A stretch of DNA of 64,000 nucleotides from Ga0077530 sp046293075 (lineage in GTDB: Bacteria > Pseudomonadota > Alphaproteobacteria > Rhizobiales > Hyphomicrobiaceae). The position numbers were made by a program, and so were the translations under genes. The stretch spans positions 186,001 through 250,000 of the forward strand of contig JBKBPL010000002.1 of assembly GCA_046293075.1 (NCBI GenBank). The letters run 5' to 3'. A model generated the notes under the pieces. The model made no database searches. It worked only from the letters and a program-made list of their open reading frames with translations, and was not told where the DNA came from. This document shows positions 51,948-60,230 of the stretch, piece by piece (positions within the stretch are counted from its first letter, which is position 1; each line of letters begins with the position of its first letter).

Positions 51948-52361
51948 TCAGCGCAGTGGCTCACCGCTGCGGATGGCGGAGATGATGACGATCGCCTGCG
52001 CCATCGGAAAATCATCGGTGATGGTGAGATCGATGCGCGCTTCGTACCCGGGTGGCGTGATCCGCGCGAGCTGCGCGGCCGCGCCGCCGGTCAACTTCAG
52101 CGTCGGCCGCCCCGAGGGCAGATTGACGACGCCCATGTCCCGCCAGTAGACGCCCTTGCGCAGGCCCGTGCCGAGCGCCTTTGAGCACGCTTCCTTGGCG
52201 GCAAAGCGCTTGGCATAGGAAGCTGCGCGCTCCCGGCGGCGATCGGAACGCTGCCGCTCGGTCTCAGTGAATATGCGGTTGAGGAAGCGGTCCCCATAAA
52301 GCTCGATCGTGCGCTCGATGCGGCGAATATCGATGATATCGTTGCCGAGACCGAGGATCAT
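51948..52361 (-). CDS. acpS: Holo-[acyl-carrier-protein] synthase
   Basis: Transfers 4'-phosphopantetheine from CoA to acyl carrier protein. The 137-residue protein has the Mg/CoA motifs LGLGNDIIDIRRIERTIELY and YAKRFAAKEACSKALGTGLR, and ends with TITDDFPMAQAIVIIS. Its start (52361) overlaps the pdxJ stop by four bases (ATGA), so translation is coupled. Confidence 0.96.
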   Translation of the reverse strand: MILGLGNDIIDIRRIERTIELYGDRFLNRIFTETERQRSDRRRERAASYAKRFAAKEACSKALGTGLRKGVYWRDMGVVNLPSGRPTLKLTGGAAAQLARITPPGYEARIDLTITDDFPMAQAIVIISAIRSGEPLR

Positions 52362-53122
52362 GCCGCACGTGCCTCGCGCATCAGGCGGATCATCCGCTCG
52401 ATCGCCGGCCGCATCCCGATCATGACCGCCTCACCCATGAGGAAATGGCCGATGTTGAGCTCCGCCATCTCGGGGAGCCGCGCAACCTCCTGCACCGTAT
52501 TGTACGTGAGGCCGTGCCCGGCGTGCACCTCGAGGCCCGCCGCATGAGCCTCTCGCGCCGCCCGCGCCAGCCGCTGAACTTCATGCTCGACGCGCTGCCA
52601 ATCGTTGGCGAGCGCGTGCTCGCAATACGTGCCCGTATGCAGTTCGACAATGTCCGCCCCGAGCTTTGCTGCAGCCTCGATAGGGGCCCGGTCCGGCTCG
52701 ACGAACAGTGAAACCCGGATACCCGCCGCCTTGAGCTCCCCGATGCAGCGCTTGAGGAAGCTGCTGGCGCCGACCACGTCGAGACCGCCCTCGGTCGTAC
52801 GCTCCTCGCGCTTCTCCGGCACCAGGCAGCAGGCGTGCGGCACCGTCTTAAGGGCGATCCCCAGCATCTCCGGCGTCGCCGCCATCTCAAAGTTGAGCGG
52901 CCGGGTGATCTCGGCTTTGAGGCGAGCAATGTCATCATCGCGGATATGACGGCGATCCTCGCGCAAGTGCGCCGTGATGCCGTCCGCGCCCGACTCGATC
53001 GCGAGGTGTGCGGCGCGCACGGGGTCAGGGTGACGGCCGCCACGCGCGTTCCTGAGTGTCGCAACGTGATCGACATTGACACCGAGGCGCAAGGCCGCCG
53101 GCAAAGATCTCGCGTGAGACAT
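52358..53122 (-). CDS. pdxJ: Pyridoxine 5'-phosphate synthase
   Basis: Last step of the DXP-dependent vitamin B6 pathway, joining 1-deoxyxylulose-5-phosphate with 3-amino-2-oxopropyl phosphate. The TIM-barrel protein of 254 residues shows LGVNVDHVATLRNARGG, GADGITAHLREDRRHIRDDD, FEMAATPEMLGIAL, EHTGTYCEHA minus the first residue, and HAGHGLTYNTVQEVARLP. The pdxJ-acpS order is widespread in proteobacteria. Confidence 0.97.
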   Translation of the reverse strand: MSHARSLPAALRLGVNVDHVATLRNARGGRHPDPVRAAHLAIESGADGITAHLREDRRHIRDDDIARLKAEITRPLNFEMAATPEMLGIALKTVPHACCLVPEKREERTTEGGLDVVGASSFLKRCIGELKAAGIRVSLFVEPDRAPIEAAAKLGADIVELHTGTYCEHALANDWQRVEHEVQRLARAAREAHAAGLEVHAGHGLTYNTVQEVARLPEMAELNIGHFLMGEAVMIGMRPAIERMIRLMREARAA

Positions 53123-53173
53123 GGCTGGCTCGCTTCATACGGCCGGCGCGGCCGTCGCGGCCCTGCGTCAAGC

Positions 53174-53731
53174 CTACTGCTGGCGGCGGATGCTGAAGAC
53201 CTCAGCCGCCCGGCGGCCTATGAAATAGAGCGCGGCGCCAGAAATCAACCCCAGCACGAGGCTACCGACGAACAGCGGCTTGAGGATCGGCCAAAGAAAC
53301 CGACTTAACGTGTCCAACATTGTGAGCGGATCGGCGCGGGAGGCCGGCGCCTCTGCGAGACGCACCAGCGTGCGCTGAACTTCATCGACTGTCATTGCGC
53401 CCGCCTCGCCGAGCAACATGATGCCGAGGAGGTACGAGCCGACCCACATCGCCGGCCACGTGAGGGGATTGCCCGCCCACGTCCCGAGCACGGCGGCGCC
53501 GACATTGGCACGCCCCGCCCAGGCGATCGCCATCGCCATGAGCATCTGAACGCCGAGCACCGGCAAGAACGCGACGAACACCCCGGTCGCAAGGCCCAGG
53601 CCAACAGCGTGCGGCGTCGTCTCGAAAGAAAGCACCGAGGCCCAAATGCGCGGGACACGCCTGCCACCGGCCGTGCGGCGGCTCCTGAGGGCGCCGAAGG
53701 TCCCGGGACGCCGGGGGTTCTGCTGGTTCAT
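53174..53731 (-). CDS. DUF2062 membrane protein
   Basis: Protein of 185 residues with a basic N-terminus and the DUF2062 pattern: hydrophobic helices LATGVFVAFLPVLGVQMLMA, TWAGNPLTWPAMWVGSYLLG and LFVGSLVLGLISGAALYFIG. DUF2062 proteins are inner-membrane proteins of unknown activity, often next to pdxJ or rsh in alphaproteobacteria. It is co-directional with rsh upstream and pdxJ downstream. Confidence 0.87.
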   Translation of the reverse strand: MNQQNPRRPGTFGALRSRRTAGGRRVPRIWASVLSFETTPHAVGLGLATGVFVAFLPVLGVQMLMAMAIAWAGRANVGAAVLGTWAGNPLTWPAMWVGSYLLGIMLLGEAGAMTVDEVQRTLVRLAEAPASRADPLTMLDTLSRFLWPILKPLFVGSLVLGLISGAALYFIGRRAAEVFSIRRQQ

Positions 53732-53819
53732 GGCGCGGCACTCGTGCTGGAATGTATTGAGCTACATGGCCGCTCTTTGCGGCCCCCATGTGACGCAACG
53801 CATGTACCTGGGACGCACC

Positions 53820-56066
53820 CTAGGCAAAGACACGCTCGGCCTTGCTGACCACCGACTTGGCCTTCAAGCCATTGATGATTCGGTTGAGATGCGCCAGATC
53901 GAAAACTTCGAGCTCGATCAGCATCTCGGTAAAGTCGGCGCCACGGTGCAACATCCGGAGGTTGTCGATATTCCCGTCCGCCTCGCCGATCACCTGCGCG
54001 ATCTGCGCCAGTGTCCCCGGCTCGTTCAGCACTGTCACCGAAATCCGGGCCGGAAAACGCTCCGGCGCCTCCTGGTTGATATCCCAGGTGACGTCGATCC
54101 AACGCTCGTGCTCGAACTCGCTCAGACGCGGGGAATGGATCTGGAAGATGCGGATCCCCTCCCCGGGCGTCAACACGCCGACGATCCGGTCGCCCGGCAC
54201 GGCACCGCCCGGCTCGAAGGAAACGGGAACGTCATTGCGGATGCCGCGGATCACGATGCCCTTGCCGGGACCCCCGCCCGCCGCACCGCTGCTCGTCGGC
54301 CAGCGGAACTTGAGGCCCATCACCTTGGTGAGGTTGAACCAGCCTTCCTCGCCACCTTCGCCGTTTTCGTAGCGGTTACGCGGGCGCTGGCGCGCATTTG
54401 CCGGCAGCATCGCGGCAGCCTCGGGCGCGATCGCACGGATGACGTCGGCGATCGGCAGCTCGCTCCGCCCCACGGCGGCATGAACGTCGTCGACGGTCTT
54501 GTGCGTGAGACGCGGAAGCGCGCGGCGCAGCCGGTCGTCCGAGTAATCCTGGCCGATCTTGGCGAAGGCCGAGCTGATAAGGCGCCGGCCGAGCTCGGCA
54601 TACTGGCGCCGGAGCGTGTCGCGGGCGGCGCGCCGGATGGCGCTGCGGGCTTTCCCCGTCACTGCAATGCGCTCCCAGGCGGCGGGCGGCGTGCGGCTTG
54701 CAGACGTCAGGATGTGCACCTCGTCGCCATTCCTGAGCGCCGTCGAGAGTGGCATCTGACGGCCGTTGATGCTGGCGCCGACGCAGGAATTGCCCACGTC
54801 GGTGTGCACGGCGTAGGCGAAATCGATCGGCGTGGCGCCCTGCGGGAGCGCGATGAGGCGCCCCTTGGGGGTGAAGCAGAAGACCTGGTCGTGGAAAAGC
54901 TCGAGCTTGGTATGCTCCAGGAACTCCTCGGAATTATCGCCCTCAAGCAGCGTTTCGACGAGCCGGCGCAGCCAGATGTACGGCCCCATTTCCCGCGCGA
55001 TATCCGGCGCGGCAGCCTTGCCGTTGGTGCGCGAGAAGTCCTTGTAGAACGTGTGGGCCGCAACACCGTACTCGGCCGTCACGTGCATGGGCTCGGTGCG
55101 CAACTGCAGCTCGACGCGCTGATGGCGTGGACCGACGATCGTGGTGTGGATCGAGCGATAGCCATTCTGTTTCGGCGTCGAAATGTAGTCCTTGAAGCGG
55201 CCGGGCACGGCGCGCCACGTGGTATGGACGAGGCCGAGCGCGCGGTAGCAGTCCTCGACGCTGCTGCAGATGACGCGGAAGCCGTAGAGATCCGAGAGCT
55301 GCTCGAGCGAGATCTGGCGGTTCTGCATCTTCCGCCAGATCGAGTAGGGCTTCTTCTCGCGGCCGGTCACCTCGGCGCTGAGGCCGGCTTCGGCGAGCTT
55401 CTCAACGAGGCTCTGGCGGATCTCCTCGACGAGCCCCTGATTGTGCTCGGTCAGGCGGTCCAGCCGCTCGCGCACCGTGCGGTAGGCCTCCGGGTGCAGC
55501 CACCGGAAGGCTAGATCCTCGAGCTCCTCGCGCATGGCCTGCATGCCCATGCGCCCGGCGAGCGGCGCATAGATCTCGAGCGTCTCCTCGCTATTGCGCT
55601 GGCGGCTCTCGGGCGGCATATGCTCGAGCGTCCGCATGTTGTGGAGCCGGTCGGCAAGCTTGACCAGCAGGACGCGGATGTCGGTCGATATGGCAACCAG
55701 GAGCTTCCTGAAATTCTCCGCCTGCTCGGCCTTCTTGGAGACGAGATCGAGGCGCTTGATCTTGGTCAGGCCATCGACGAGCACGCCGATCTCGGGGCCG
55801 AAGAGCTGATCAATTTCGGCCCGTGTGGCCTCCGTATCCTCGATCACATCGTGCAAGAGTGCGGTGGCGATCGTCGCATCATCGAGCTTGAGCTCGGTCA
55901 GGATCGCCGCCACTTCGAGGGGGTGGGAGAAGTAGGGGTCGCCGGAGGCCCGCTTCTGATGGCCGTGCGCGCGCATGGCGTACACGTAGGCGCGATTGAG
56001 CAGCGTCTCGTCAGCCTTGGGGTCATAGCGAAGGACGCGCTCGACCAGCTCGTACTGACGCATCAT
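53820..56066 (-). CDS. rsh: Bifunctional (p)ppGpp synthetase/hydrolase Rsh
   Basis: Controls the stringent response. The 748-residue protein has the HD hydrolase domain (RASGDPYFSHPLEVAAILTE, ATALLHDVIEDTEATRAEID, VKLADRLHNMRTLEHMP), the synthetase domain (EQLSDLYGFRVICSSVEDCY, DYISTPKQNGYRSIHTTIVG), a TGS domain (VFCFTPKGRLIALPQGATPI) and a C-terminal ACT domain (ISVTVLNEPGTLAQIAQVIG). Both catalytic sites look intact: H-D-x-x-E-D is present and the synthetase has the R-x-x-D-Y and Y-x-S-I-H motifs. Alphaproteobacteria have one such enzyme. rpoZ is upstream on the same strand. Confidence 0.97.
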   Translation of the reverse strand: MMRQYELVERVLRYDPKADETLLNRAYVYAMRAHGHQKRASGDPYFSHPLEVAAILTELKLDDATIATALLHDVIEDTEATRAEIDQLFGPEIGVLVDGLTKIKRLDLVSKKAEQAENFRKLLVAISTDIRVLLVKLADRLHNMRTLEHMPPESRQRNSEETLEIYAPLAGRMGMQAMREELEDLAFRWLHPEAYRTVRERLDRLTEHNQGLVEEIRQSLVEKLAEAGLSAEVTGREKKPYSIWRKMQNRQISLEQLSDLYGFRVICSSVEDCYRALGLVHTTWRAVPGRFKDYISTPKQNGYRSIHTTIVGPRHQRVELQLRTEPMHVTAEYGVAAHTFYKDFSRTNGKAAAPDIAREMGPYIWLRRLVETLLEGDNSEEFLEHTKLELFHDQVFCFTPKGRLIALPQGATPIDFAYAVHTDVGNSCVGASINGRQMPLSTALRNGDEVHILTSASRTPPAAWERIAVTGKARSAIRRAARDTLRRQYAELGRRLISSAFAKIGQDYSDDRLRRALPRLTHKTVDDVHAAVGRSELPIADVIRAIAPEAAAMLPANARQRPRNRYENGEGGEEGWFNLTKVMGLKFRWPTSSGAAGGGPGKGIVIRGIRNDVPVSFEPGGAVPGDRIVGVLTPGEGIRIFQIHSPRLSEFEHERWIDVTWDINQEAPERFPARISVTVLNEPGTLAQIAQVIGEADGNIDNLRMLHRGADFTEMLIELEVFDLAHLNRIINGLKAKSVVSKAERVFA

Positions 56067-56225
56067 CGCCCTTCAGACCCCTGCATCCAGCTTCGCCCCG
56101 GCCTGTCAAGCGCATCGGCCGCCGCGCGATTTCCTTTCCTTGAGAACATAAGCATGAGTCTGCGCCGCGGCCAGCTCAAGCCCCGGCGCCAGACCAACGG
56201 CCCTGATGATGATAAAGCGGTTGCC

Positions 56226-56660
56226 TCAGCGGCCCCGCGCACCGCCGTTACCGCCGCCGCCGTTCGAGGAAGGCTCGATCGGCGCCATGCTCTCCATGGC
56301 CCGCAGGAGCTGCTCCTCCGACATGGTGATCTGGTCGATTGCGGTATCTGCCGACTGGTCGTCGCGGCCGAGTTGCTGGCGGCTGCGGTCGGCGCCGATG
56401 AGGGGCGCGGCCCCGGCCTCGGGTTCGTCGACCTCGACGTTCTTCTGGATGGAATGGATCAAGCTCTCGCGGAGGTCATCTGCCGGGACGGTGCGCTCGG
56501 CCACCTCCCGCAGCGCGATGACAGGGTTCTTGTCATTGTCGGGATCGACCGTCATATGGGCGCCCGCGGCGATCGCGCGGGCACGATGCGCCGCCAGCAG
56601 AACCAGTTCGAACCGATTGGGGACCTTGTCCACGCAATCTTCAACCGTGACACGCGCCAT
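56226..56660 (-). CDS. rpoZ: DNA-directed RNA polymerase subunit omega
   Basis: Small subunit that assists RNA polymerase assembly and forms part of a ppGpp site. The family core is ARVTVEDCVDKVPNRFELVL, AAHRARAIAAGA and KNPVIALREVAE. The 144-residue length includes an acidic linker and a Gly-rich tail common in Rhizobiales. It stands before rsh in the same direction, a functional link through ppGpp. Confidence 0.94.
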   Translation of the reverse strand: MARVTVEDCVDKVPNRFELVLLAAHRARAIAAGAHMTVDPDNDKNPVIALREVAERTVPADDLRESLIHSIQKNVEVDEPEAGAAPLIGADRSRQQLGRDDQSADTAIDQITMSEEQLLRAMESMAPIEPSSNGGGGNGGARGR

Positions 56661-56774
56661 CGCCGTTGTATCCTGAAATGTCCGATGTGTGCTTAAGGAT
56701 CAGGGCGCAATCTTCGGCGCCTCGGGGGACTCTTGCCCGCTCGCCGCGCTATTTGCCACGATTGTCACGCTGAA

Positions 56775-57392
56775 TCAAGCTGGCGTGATGCCGCGGCGGA
56801 GGCCCGGGCAGCGCCTCAGCAGTGCGCCAGCCGTGAGCCCCAGGACGGGGTGGCGCCAGTGGGGCGCAATCTCGGCGAGCGGCACGAGCACGAAGCCGCG
56901 CTGGTGCATCAGCGGATGGGGCAGGACGAGGGGGCCACCCGGCAGGTTGAGCGTCGGCCAGTTGAGCATCCGGCCGCCATAGTCGATGAGGTCGAGGTCG
57001 AGCGGGCGCGCACTCCAACGCGAGCGGACCCGCCGGCCCGCCATCCGCTCGATAATCTTGAATAAGCGGAGCAAGCCCCCAATTGAATGATTAGTACGCG
57101 TCATAATGACGACATTGTAGAATTCCGGCATTAGTCCCGCCCCGTGATGAGGGCGTGTACGGTAAATTCTCGAACGGGCGATAATAGAAACCCTGTTTTG
57201 CTGAAGTATGTCGAGAGAGCGGCAAAGTGTAGCGGCGGGAGGCCCCCACCGACTAGGCACGTTGGCGCCAAGCGCGACAAGGCAGGTTCCTCCGGACACG
57301 CGATTGATCGCGCTATGCGAATCGTGCCCGCGTTCATACGAGGCGCGCATGAGTGTAGCGTCCGAAATCATGAGTGTAGCGTCCGAAATCAT
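56775..57392 (-). CDS. folK: 2-amino-4-hydroxy-6-hydroxymethyldihydropteridine pyrophosphokinase
   Basis: Folate synthesis: moves pyrophosphate from ATP to 6-hydroxymethyldihydropterin. Motifs are CLVALGANVPSRWGPPAATL, RIYRTRPHHG, FYNVVIMTRT, SRWSARPLDLDLIDYGGRML and VLPHPLMHQRGFVLVPLAEI. The protein is 205 residues from the ATG at 57392, but the first 15 residues come from a 21-bp tandem repeat with an ATG in each copy (57390 and 57369 areas). An ATG at 57350 after the repeat, giving MRASYERGHDS, may be the original start. It is divergent from the NYN-domain gene. Confidence 0.9.
   Translation of the reverse strand: MISDATLMISDATLMRASYERGHDSHSAINRVSGGTCLVALGANVPSRWGPPAATLCRSLDILQQNRVSIIARSRIYRTRPHHGAGLMPEFYNVVIMTRTNHSIGGLLRLFKIIERMAGRRVRSRWSARPLDLDLIDYGGRMLNWPTLNLPGGPLVLPHPLMHQRGFVLVPLAEIAPHWRHPVLGLTAGALLRRCPGLRRGITPA
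57349..57390. repeat. Perfect 21-bp tandem duplication at the folK start
   Basis: ATGAGTGTAGCGTCCGAAAT plus C occurs at 57349-57369 and again, identically, at 57370-57390. Read on the minus strand it encodes the residue block M-I-S-D-A-T-L twice in frame at the folK N-terminus. Since 21 is a multiple of three, the frame is kept, and each copy adds a possible start codon. Confidence 0.9.
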
Positions 57393-57560
57393 GCGAGGAT
57401 AAGTAAAATTTCACTTCATTTTGCGCGCAGCCGTCTATATACGAGTTAACAACCACATGCGTTCTATCTGCGCGATCTGTGTGGAGCCATCTCCCACGTG
57501 AGGCGGGCTTATCGTGCTCAGCCGCCGGGCTCAGGCCAACAAAGAAAAGGCAAGTCGACG

Positions 57561-58211
57561 ATGTTTTTCTACCCAACCGAGCGCATCGCGCTGTTTATCG
57601 ATGGGGCGAACCTCTACGCCACCGCAAAAGCGCTCGGCTTCGACATAGACTACAAGAACCTTCTCGGCGTCTTCCGGAGCAAAGGCTATCTCGTCCGGGC
57701 TCTCTACTATACGGCACTTGTCGAAGATCAGGAGTACTCTTCCATCCGGCCACTGATCGACTGGCTCGATTACAATGGCTATACGATGGTCACTAAGCCG
57801 ACGAAGGAGTTCACCGACGCTTCCGGCCGGCGCAAGATCAAGGGCAACATGGATATCGAGCTGACGGTCGACGCCATGGAGCTGGCGCCGAAGCTTGATC
57901 ACGTCGTTTTGTTCTCCGGCGACGGCGACTTCAGGAGCCTGGTTGCGGCCCTGCAGGCCAAGGGGCTGCGCGTCAGCGTCGTCTCGACCCTGCAGACCCA
58001 GCCGCCCATGGTCGCCGACGAGCTGCGTCGCCAGGCCGACCAGTTCATCGACATTGCGGACCTTGAGAAGGACATCTGCCGCGATCCGAGCCAGCGCATC
58101 CCGCGAGAGGCCCGGGAGTCGCGCCTCGCCCAGTTCCGCGCCCAGCGCGACCGCGAGAGTCTCAGCTCGCCTGTGCAGCAGCACAACCAGGACGATTCGG
58201 TCGATATGTGA
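57561..58211 (+). CDS. NYN (LabA-like PIN) domain protein
   Basis: Predicted metal-dependent ribonuclease fold, 216 residues. Acidic residues of the NYN active site are in ALFIDGANLYATAKALGFDI, IKGNMDIELTVDAMELAPKL and DHVVLFSGDGDFRSLVAALQ. A charged tail follows. The start at 57561 has AAAGGCAAG upstream; a 21-codon longer frame exists. TATATA at 57436-57441 may be a -10 box. Proteins of this kind are common in alphaproteobacteria near rsh/smpB; RNA processing or decay is the likely role. Confidence 0.88.
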   Translation: MFFYPTERIALFIDGANLYATAKALGFDIDYKNLLGVFRSKGYLVRALYYTALVEDQEYSSIRPLIDWLDYNGYTMVTKPTKEFTDASGRRKIKGNMDIELTVDAMELAPKLDHVVLFSGDGDFRSLVAALQAKGLRVSVVSTLQTQPPMVADELRRQADQFIDIADLEKDICRDPSQRIPREARESRLAQFRAQRDRESLSSPVQQHNQDDSVDM

Positions 58212-58292
58212 GGGATCTCCCCGATGGGACGCGGCGGCGTCGGGCCCATTGGGCGCGACGCCGCTGCCATTCTAGGCCCGCGTCGCTGCAGC

Positions 58293-58850
58293 TCAGCGCC
58301 TCGTGCGGCTGATGAGCTCATTGAGCCAAGCGAGCACCTCTCGCGGGTGCGCGTCCGGCGGATGCACGGGGTAGAATGTGCGCACGATCCGGCCGGAGTG
58401 GAGAGCAAGGGTCAGCCGCGCAAGGTAGCTGGTGCCGCCGGCCTCGAAGGTCGGGAGGTTGAGCGCGCGCTGGAGCCGCCCCTCCGCGTCACTTGCAATG
58501 GCGAACGGCAGCCCTAGCCGCTCCACGAGCTCGCGCTGCCAGTCCGTGGCCTGCCCCGAAAGGCCGAAGACACCCACGTGCATCTGCTCGAAAGCGCGGT
58601 AAAGATTGCGGAAGCCTTCTGCCTCCGGCGTCGAGCCATGCGCGCCGGGAATGTCGTCCCAGCCCGGTGGGTTGGGGAGGCCTGGCCGTCCTGTCCAGGG
58701 ATAGACGAACAGGATGGTCCAGCCATCGAGGCCCGCGAAGTTCACCTCGTTTCCGCTGGTCGTAGGCAGCGCGAGAGCCGGCATTGCAAGGCCGCGCACG
58801 AGATGACGCGCGCGGCCATCGTCGCTTGGCGCCGGGAACGCCCACGTCAT
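58293..58850 (-). CDS. Peroxiredoxin-like (AhpC/TSA fold) protein with no cysteine
   Basis: Protein of 185 residues with the redoxin layout: MPALALPTTSGNEVNFAGLD, WTILFVYPWTGRPGLPNPPG, FRNLYRAFEQMHVGVFGLSG, FAIASDAEGRLQRALNLPTF. In the related peroxiredoxins the segment after the P-G-x-x-x-I-P-G motif reads G-C-T-P; here it is HGSTPEAEGF, with Ser in place of the peroxidatic Cys, and no Cys occurs anywhere in the protein. It cannot work as a thiol peroxidase. Its start overlaps the GNAT gene's stop as ATGA. Confidence 0.82.
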   Translation of the reverse strand: MTWAFPAPSDDGRARHLVRGLAMPALALPTTSGNEVNFAGLDGWTILFVYPWTGRPGLPNPPGWDDIPGAHGSTPEAEGFRNLYRAFEQMHVGVFGLSGQATDWQRELVERLGLPFAIASDAEGRLQRALNLPTFEAGGTSYLARLTLALHSGRIVRTFYPVHPPDAHPREVLAWLNELISRTRR

Positions 58851-59644
58851 CGCGCCGCGCCCTTTCCGAGAAAGCGATAGTGATAGGTACCCGCCGCGGT
58901 GTAGCCGAGCGCAGCATAGAGGCCCTGCGCCGGCATGTTCGTCGTCACCGCCTGGAGACCGATCGTGCGCGCACCCAGCTCCGCCGCCCAGGCTTCAACC
59001 GCCTGCATCACCGCCGATGCTGCGCCTTGCCGCCGCGCCGCCGCAGCCGTCCCGACGCATTCGGCGATCACGGCGCCGTCATGCAGCACGCCCAGCGCAG
59101 TTGCGATGGTTTCACCTTGGCGCCGGACTTCGGCGAACACCCGCGGCGCCGGTACGCGCGTAAGAATCGCCGCTGCGAAGGGCCGCCGGTCCGCAGAGAT
59201 GTTGCTGAGATAGACAGCCATCCAGCCCTGCGACGGCGCGTCGCCAAGCGTCACGTCCGCCGGGAGGGGCACCGCCTCGACGGGCTTGACGAGCGTTGTC
59301 ACCGGATCGTGGATCACATAACCACGCGCCGCCAGCCTGGCATCAAGGTCGAGCGGCTCGGAAATCGGAAAGCCGACCTGGAAACGCACGGGGGCGCCAC
59401 GTTCGGCATAGAGGCGCTCGATCTCGTCGATCGCATGCTCGACGTCGCGACCGCGATAGTGGAGCGCGGAGACCGAATTGGCGCGCTGCGAGCCACCACC
59501 CGAATAACGCCACAGCCAGCCGTCGACCTCGCGGGTCTCACCCGCCGGCCACGCCCGCACGGCGGCCAACTCAATGGCCAGCAGCCGCTCGCGCTCGGAG
59601 AGGCTTCGCGCCGTCGCGGCCCCACTTTCCCCCGATCGTCTCAT
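58847..59644 (-). CDS. GNAT family N-acetyltransferase
   Basis: Protein of 265 residues. The C-terminal GNAT domain has the acetyl-CoA loop in VGTAAAARRQGAASAVMQAV (R-R-Q-G-A-A) and AELGARTIGLQAVTTNMPAQ then GLYAALGYTAAGTYHYRF. The N-terminal 110 residues (EVDGWLWRYSGGGSQRANSV) form a second, divergent GNAT-like half. Substrate unknown. The start overlaps the smpB stop by one base and its stop overlaps the next gene, so smpB, this gene and the redoxin-like gene are coupled. Confidence 0.87.
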   Translation of the reverse strand: MRRSGESGAATARSLSERERLLAIELAAVRAWPAGETREVDGWLWRYSGGGSQRANSVSALHYRGRDVEHAIDEIERLYAERGAPVRFQVGFPISEPLDLDARLAARGYVIHDPVTTLVKPVEAVPLPADVTLGDAPSQGWMAVYLSNISADRRPFAAAILTRVPAPRVFAEVRRQGETIATALGVLHDGAVIAECVGTAAAARRQGAASAVMQAVEAWAAELGARTIGLQAVTTNMPAQGLYAALGYTAAGTYHYRFLGKGAAR

Positions 59645-60120
59645 CAGCCCTTTTCCCGCATGAGACGCGCCTTCTGGCGCTGCCAGTCGCGCTTGGCCGC
59701 GGTCTCGCGCTTGTCGTGCAGCTTCTTGCCACGCGCCAGGCCAAGCTTGAGCTTCGCGCGGCCACGCCCATTGAAATAGATCTCGAGCGGGACCAGCGTC
59801 ATCCCTTCGCGCTGCACGGCCTGCGAGAGCTTGGCAATCTCCCGCCGGTGCAGAAGAAGCTGACGCGGTCGGCGCGGGGCATGCTGGAAGAAGCTGCCGG
59901 CAAGCTGATACTCGGGGATATAGGCATTGACGAGCACGAGCCCGCCGCCCTCGGGCGCGGCATAGCTCTCGGTGATGTTGGCCTGACCCCTGCGGAGCGA
60001 CTTCACCTCGGTCCCCGTGAGCGCGATCCCTGCCTCGACGGTGTCCTCGATGAAATAGTCGTGGCGGGCGCGCCGGTTCTCGGCGACCAGCTTGCGGCCG
60101 TCATCGTCCTTCTTCGACAT
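59644..60120 (-). CDS. smpB: SsrA-binding protein SmpB
   Basis: Binds tmRNA and brings it to stalled ribosomes for trans-translation. The 158-residue protein has AENRRARHDYFIEDTVEAGI, LTGTEVKSLRRGQANITESY, RQLLLHRREIAKLSQAVQRE and the basic tail KLHDKRETAAKRDWQRQKAR. Start ATG 60120. It is downstream of dapA but separated by a terminator-like hairpin at 60153-60187, so it probably has its own promoter. Confidence 0.97.
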   Translation of the reverse strand: MSKKDDDGRKLVAENRRARHDYFIEDTVEAGIALTGTEVKSLRRGQANITESYAAPEGGGLVLVNAYIPEYQLAGSFFQHAPRRPRQLLLHRREIAKLSQAVQREGMTLVPLEIYFNGRGRAKLKLGLARGKKLHDKRETAAKRDWQRQKARLMREKG

Positions 60121-60152
60121 CGCTCGTGCTTCTCATACACGGCCCAAAAGTA

Positions 60153-60187
60153 TTCGGGCTGCCCGCACTATATAGGGGCAGCCCGAA
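60153..60187 (-). terminator. 12-bp perfect hairpin, terminator after dapA
   Basis: TTCGGGCTGCCC (60153-60164) pairs fully with GGGCAGCCCGAA (60176-60187) around an 11-base loop containing TATATA. Reading the minus strand, the stem is followed by TACTTTTGG, a fair T-run, so it should end the dapA transcript 44 bases after the dapA stop. The TATATA in the loop may act as part of a promoter for smpB. Confidence 0.7.
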
Positions 60188-60230
60188 CCCTTGGACACTG
60201 GCCCGTCTCGGGGCGCCTCGGGGCGCCTCG

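Noticed and set aside
53646..55514. 622-codon plus-strand open frame opposite rsh
   Set aside because: It is antisense to a certain gene with intact catalytic motifs and starts inside DUF2062. Long antisense frames are expected in DNA this rich in GC, and its translation has the Arg/Asp/Leu bias of a shadow.
60206..60230. Two copies of a 10-bp unit CTCGGGGCGC before the dapA stop
   Set aside because: Very short GC repeat, consistent with slippage in GC-rich DNA; no structure or function follows.
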